Source of the DNA: Aquifex aeolicus
GTDB lineage: Bacteria; Aquificota; Aquificia; Aquificales; Aquificaceae
Direction: 5' to 3'
Length of the DNA stretch: 6,900 nt
Assembly: GCA_015661465.1 (NCBI GenBank)
Contig: DQVZ01000035.1
Location: forward strand, 1 to 6,900
The notes beneath the pieces were generated by a model. It saw only the letters and a program-made list of their open reading frames with translations, made no database searches and was not told the origin of the DNA. The position numbers and the translations under genes are program-made. Numbering within the stretch: the stretch's first letter is position 1; the number at the start of each line of letters is the position of its first letter. Below are positions 6,078 through 6,900 of this stretch, piece by piece.

Positions 6078-6704
6078 ATGATTAAGAAGGTAGCTGCAAA
6101 ACCTTTGTCTTGGTTAGAAAGAATATTTTTTATAGATTTCGTTAGAGGTTTGAAAATAACCTTAAAAAATGCTTTTAGAAAAACAATCACAACCCATTAT
6201 CCCTACGAAAAGATAACTCCTCCGAAACGTTTCAGAGGTTTTTTTGCCCATAAAGTTGTGGATGGAACAGAACCTCAACCTGCCTTCCAAGAATGGGTAA
6301 ATAGGTATAATATCCAAGTCGAATACGGAAAAAGCAGATGTGTAGTATGCTTGAGGTGTAAAAGAGCCTGTCCTGTACCTCAGCTGTTTGAAATAGAAGG
6401 TAAAAAGCTTCCTAACGGTAAGAGAGTGGTAAGCGTTTTTAACATGAATATGCTGCTTTGCACTTACTGCGGTTTCTGTGTAGATGCATGCCCAGTAGAC
6501 TGTCTTTATCAAACCGATATCCATGAAACCGCAAGCTATACAAGGAAGGACGCTATACTTACTTTGGAAATTCTCGAGCAAATAGGTAGAGATTGGCAGG
6601 TAAGAAGAGAAGAGGAACCCGACAGAATATGGATAGATGATGAACAAAGAACGAGGTTATGGTACGAGAATGATGTAAAATTACCTAAGCCTGAGGGGGT
6701 TTAA
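6078..6704 (+). CDS. nuoI: NADH-quinone oxidoreductase subunit I (complex I, 2x 4Fe-4S, NuoI/Nqo9)
   Basis: NuoI carries clusters N6a and N6b, the relay passing electrons from NuoG through NuoB to quinone beside the membrane. The protein is 208 aa. Two ferredoxin motifs are intact: C88-x2-C91-x2-C94-x3-C98-P and C128-x2-C131-x2-C134-x3-C138-P. In the standard crossed arrangement, three Cys of each motif plus the last Cys of the other bind each cluster. The N-terminal amphipathic region (about 8-35) and the FRGFFAH stretch (52-58, family RGRHAL) contact the membrane domain. From His58 to the first Cys there are about 30 residues, where typical NuoI has about 11, so a linker near residues 59-85 is enlarged. 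The start has GGAGGT at 6064-6069, overlapping the nuoH stop. The stop overlaps the nuoJ start (TAATG), pointing to coupled translation. Confidence 0.96.
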   Translation: MIKKVAAKPLSWLERIFFIDFVRGLKITLKNAFRKTITTHYPYEKITPPKRFRGFFAHKVVDGTEPQPAFQEWVNRYNIQVEYGKSRCVVCLRCKRACPVPQLFEIEGKKLPNGKRVVSVFNMNMLLCTYCGFCVDACPVDCLYQTDIHETASYTRKDAILTLEILEQIGRDWQVRREEEPDRIWIDDEQRTRLWYENDVKLPKPEGV

Positions 6705-6900
6705 TGGGGAAGCTGATAATCTTCGGATTCTTCTCTTTAATGGCTATCCTTTCCGGAATAGGAATCATTACATTAAAAAATCCCGTATACGTTGTTATTG
6801 CTCTTCTTTCTTCACTTATAGCTGTTGCCGGTATATTCTTTACAGCGGGAGCTGAACTTGTCGGAGCACTCCAACTCCTGATTTATGCAGTCGCGATAGC
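6704..6900 (+). CDS. nuoJ: NADH-quinone oxidoreductase subunit J (complex I, NuoJ/ND6), 5' part
   Basis: This gene is cut by the window edge after 65 codons. NuoJ is a membrane-arm subunit next to NuoK and NuoH whose third helix takes part in the conformational coupling of complex I. Translation from ATG 6704 shows a first hydrophobic helix (LIIFGFFSLMAILSGIGIIT), then KNPVYVVIALLSSLIAVAGI (25-44) and FFTAGAELVGALQLLIYAVA (45-64). These match the family pattern NPVxxALxLLxxxLxxAGLF, then GAEFLAxxQILVYAGAI, including the Glu after GA. The family motif and the one-base overlap with the nuoI stop (TAATG) support the start. A purine-rich GAGGGGG at 6693-6699 sits 4 nt upstream as ribosome site. 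The order H-I-J follows standard nuo operons, so nuoK, L, M and N probably follow. Confidence 0.93.
   Translation, partial: MGKLIIFGFFSLMAILSGIGIITLKNPVYVVIALLSSLIAVAGIFFTAGAELVGALQLLIYAVAI

Noticed and set aside
6162..6647. Minus-strand 161-aa frame opposite nuoI.
   Set aside because: Fully antisense to nuoI with its two intact 4Fe-4S motifs; no independent coding evidence.

Overview
The window is a compact stretch of bacterial chromosome, A+T-rich by eye, with short intergenic gaps and genes that abut or overlap. The protein sequences suggest a member of the Aquificaceae (Aquifex, Hydrogenobacter or Hydrogenivirga type). This rests on the Lys/Glu/Ile-rich composition, a GroEL without the usual Gly-Gly-Met tail, and a nuoH-nuoI-nuoJ group that is not preceded by nuoG. 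The lineage is inferred from recalled family resemblance, not from a search.

Layout. Positions 32-1669 (+) hold a complete groEL, the distal end of an operon whose upstream part (probably groES) lies outside the window. A short stem plus a long T run follows it. It converges on recO (1714-2358, -), a small and very A+T-rich recombination mediator gene. A 41-bp gap separates recO from a rightward group: an unrecognised 230-aa protein (2400-3092), an RlpA-family double-psi beta-barrel protein (3089-3565, 4-nt ATGA overlap) and argH (3576-4949, 10 nt further on). A 72-bp gap containing a direct repeat and a possible promoter then leads into a respiratory complex I segment: nuoH (5022-6071), nuoI (6078-6704) and the start of nuoJ (6704 to the window edge). 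These nuo genes are tightly spaced and presumably cotranscribed.

How the genes work together. Only the nuo genes form an obvious functional unit: NuoH is the membrane subunit at the quinone site, NuoI carries two 4Fe-4S clusters to it, and NuoJ is part of the membrane arm. The other genes are unrelated housekeeping functions: protein folding, recombination repair, cell-wall remodelling and arginine synthesis. Mixed-function operons of this kind are known from Aquificales.

I see no mobile element, CRISPR array, RNA gene, toxin-antitoxin pair or defence system. The least explained items are the 230-aa protein, a Ser in place of a conserved His in the RlpA-like protein, an enlarged linker in NuoI, and the lack of Shine-Dalgarno sequences before recO and argH.
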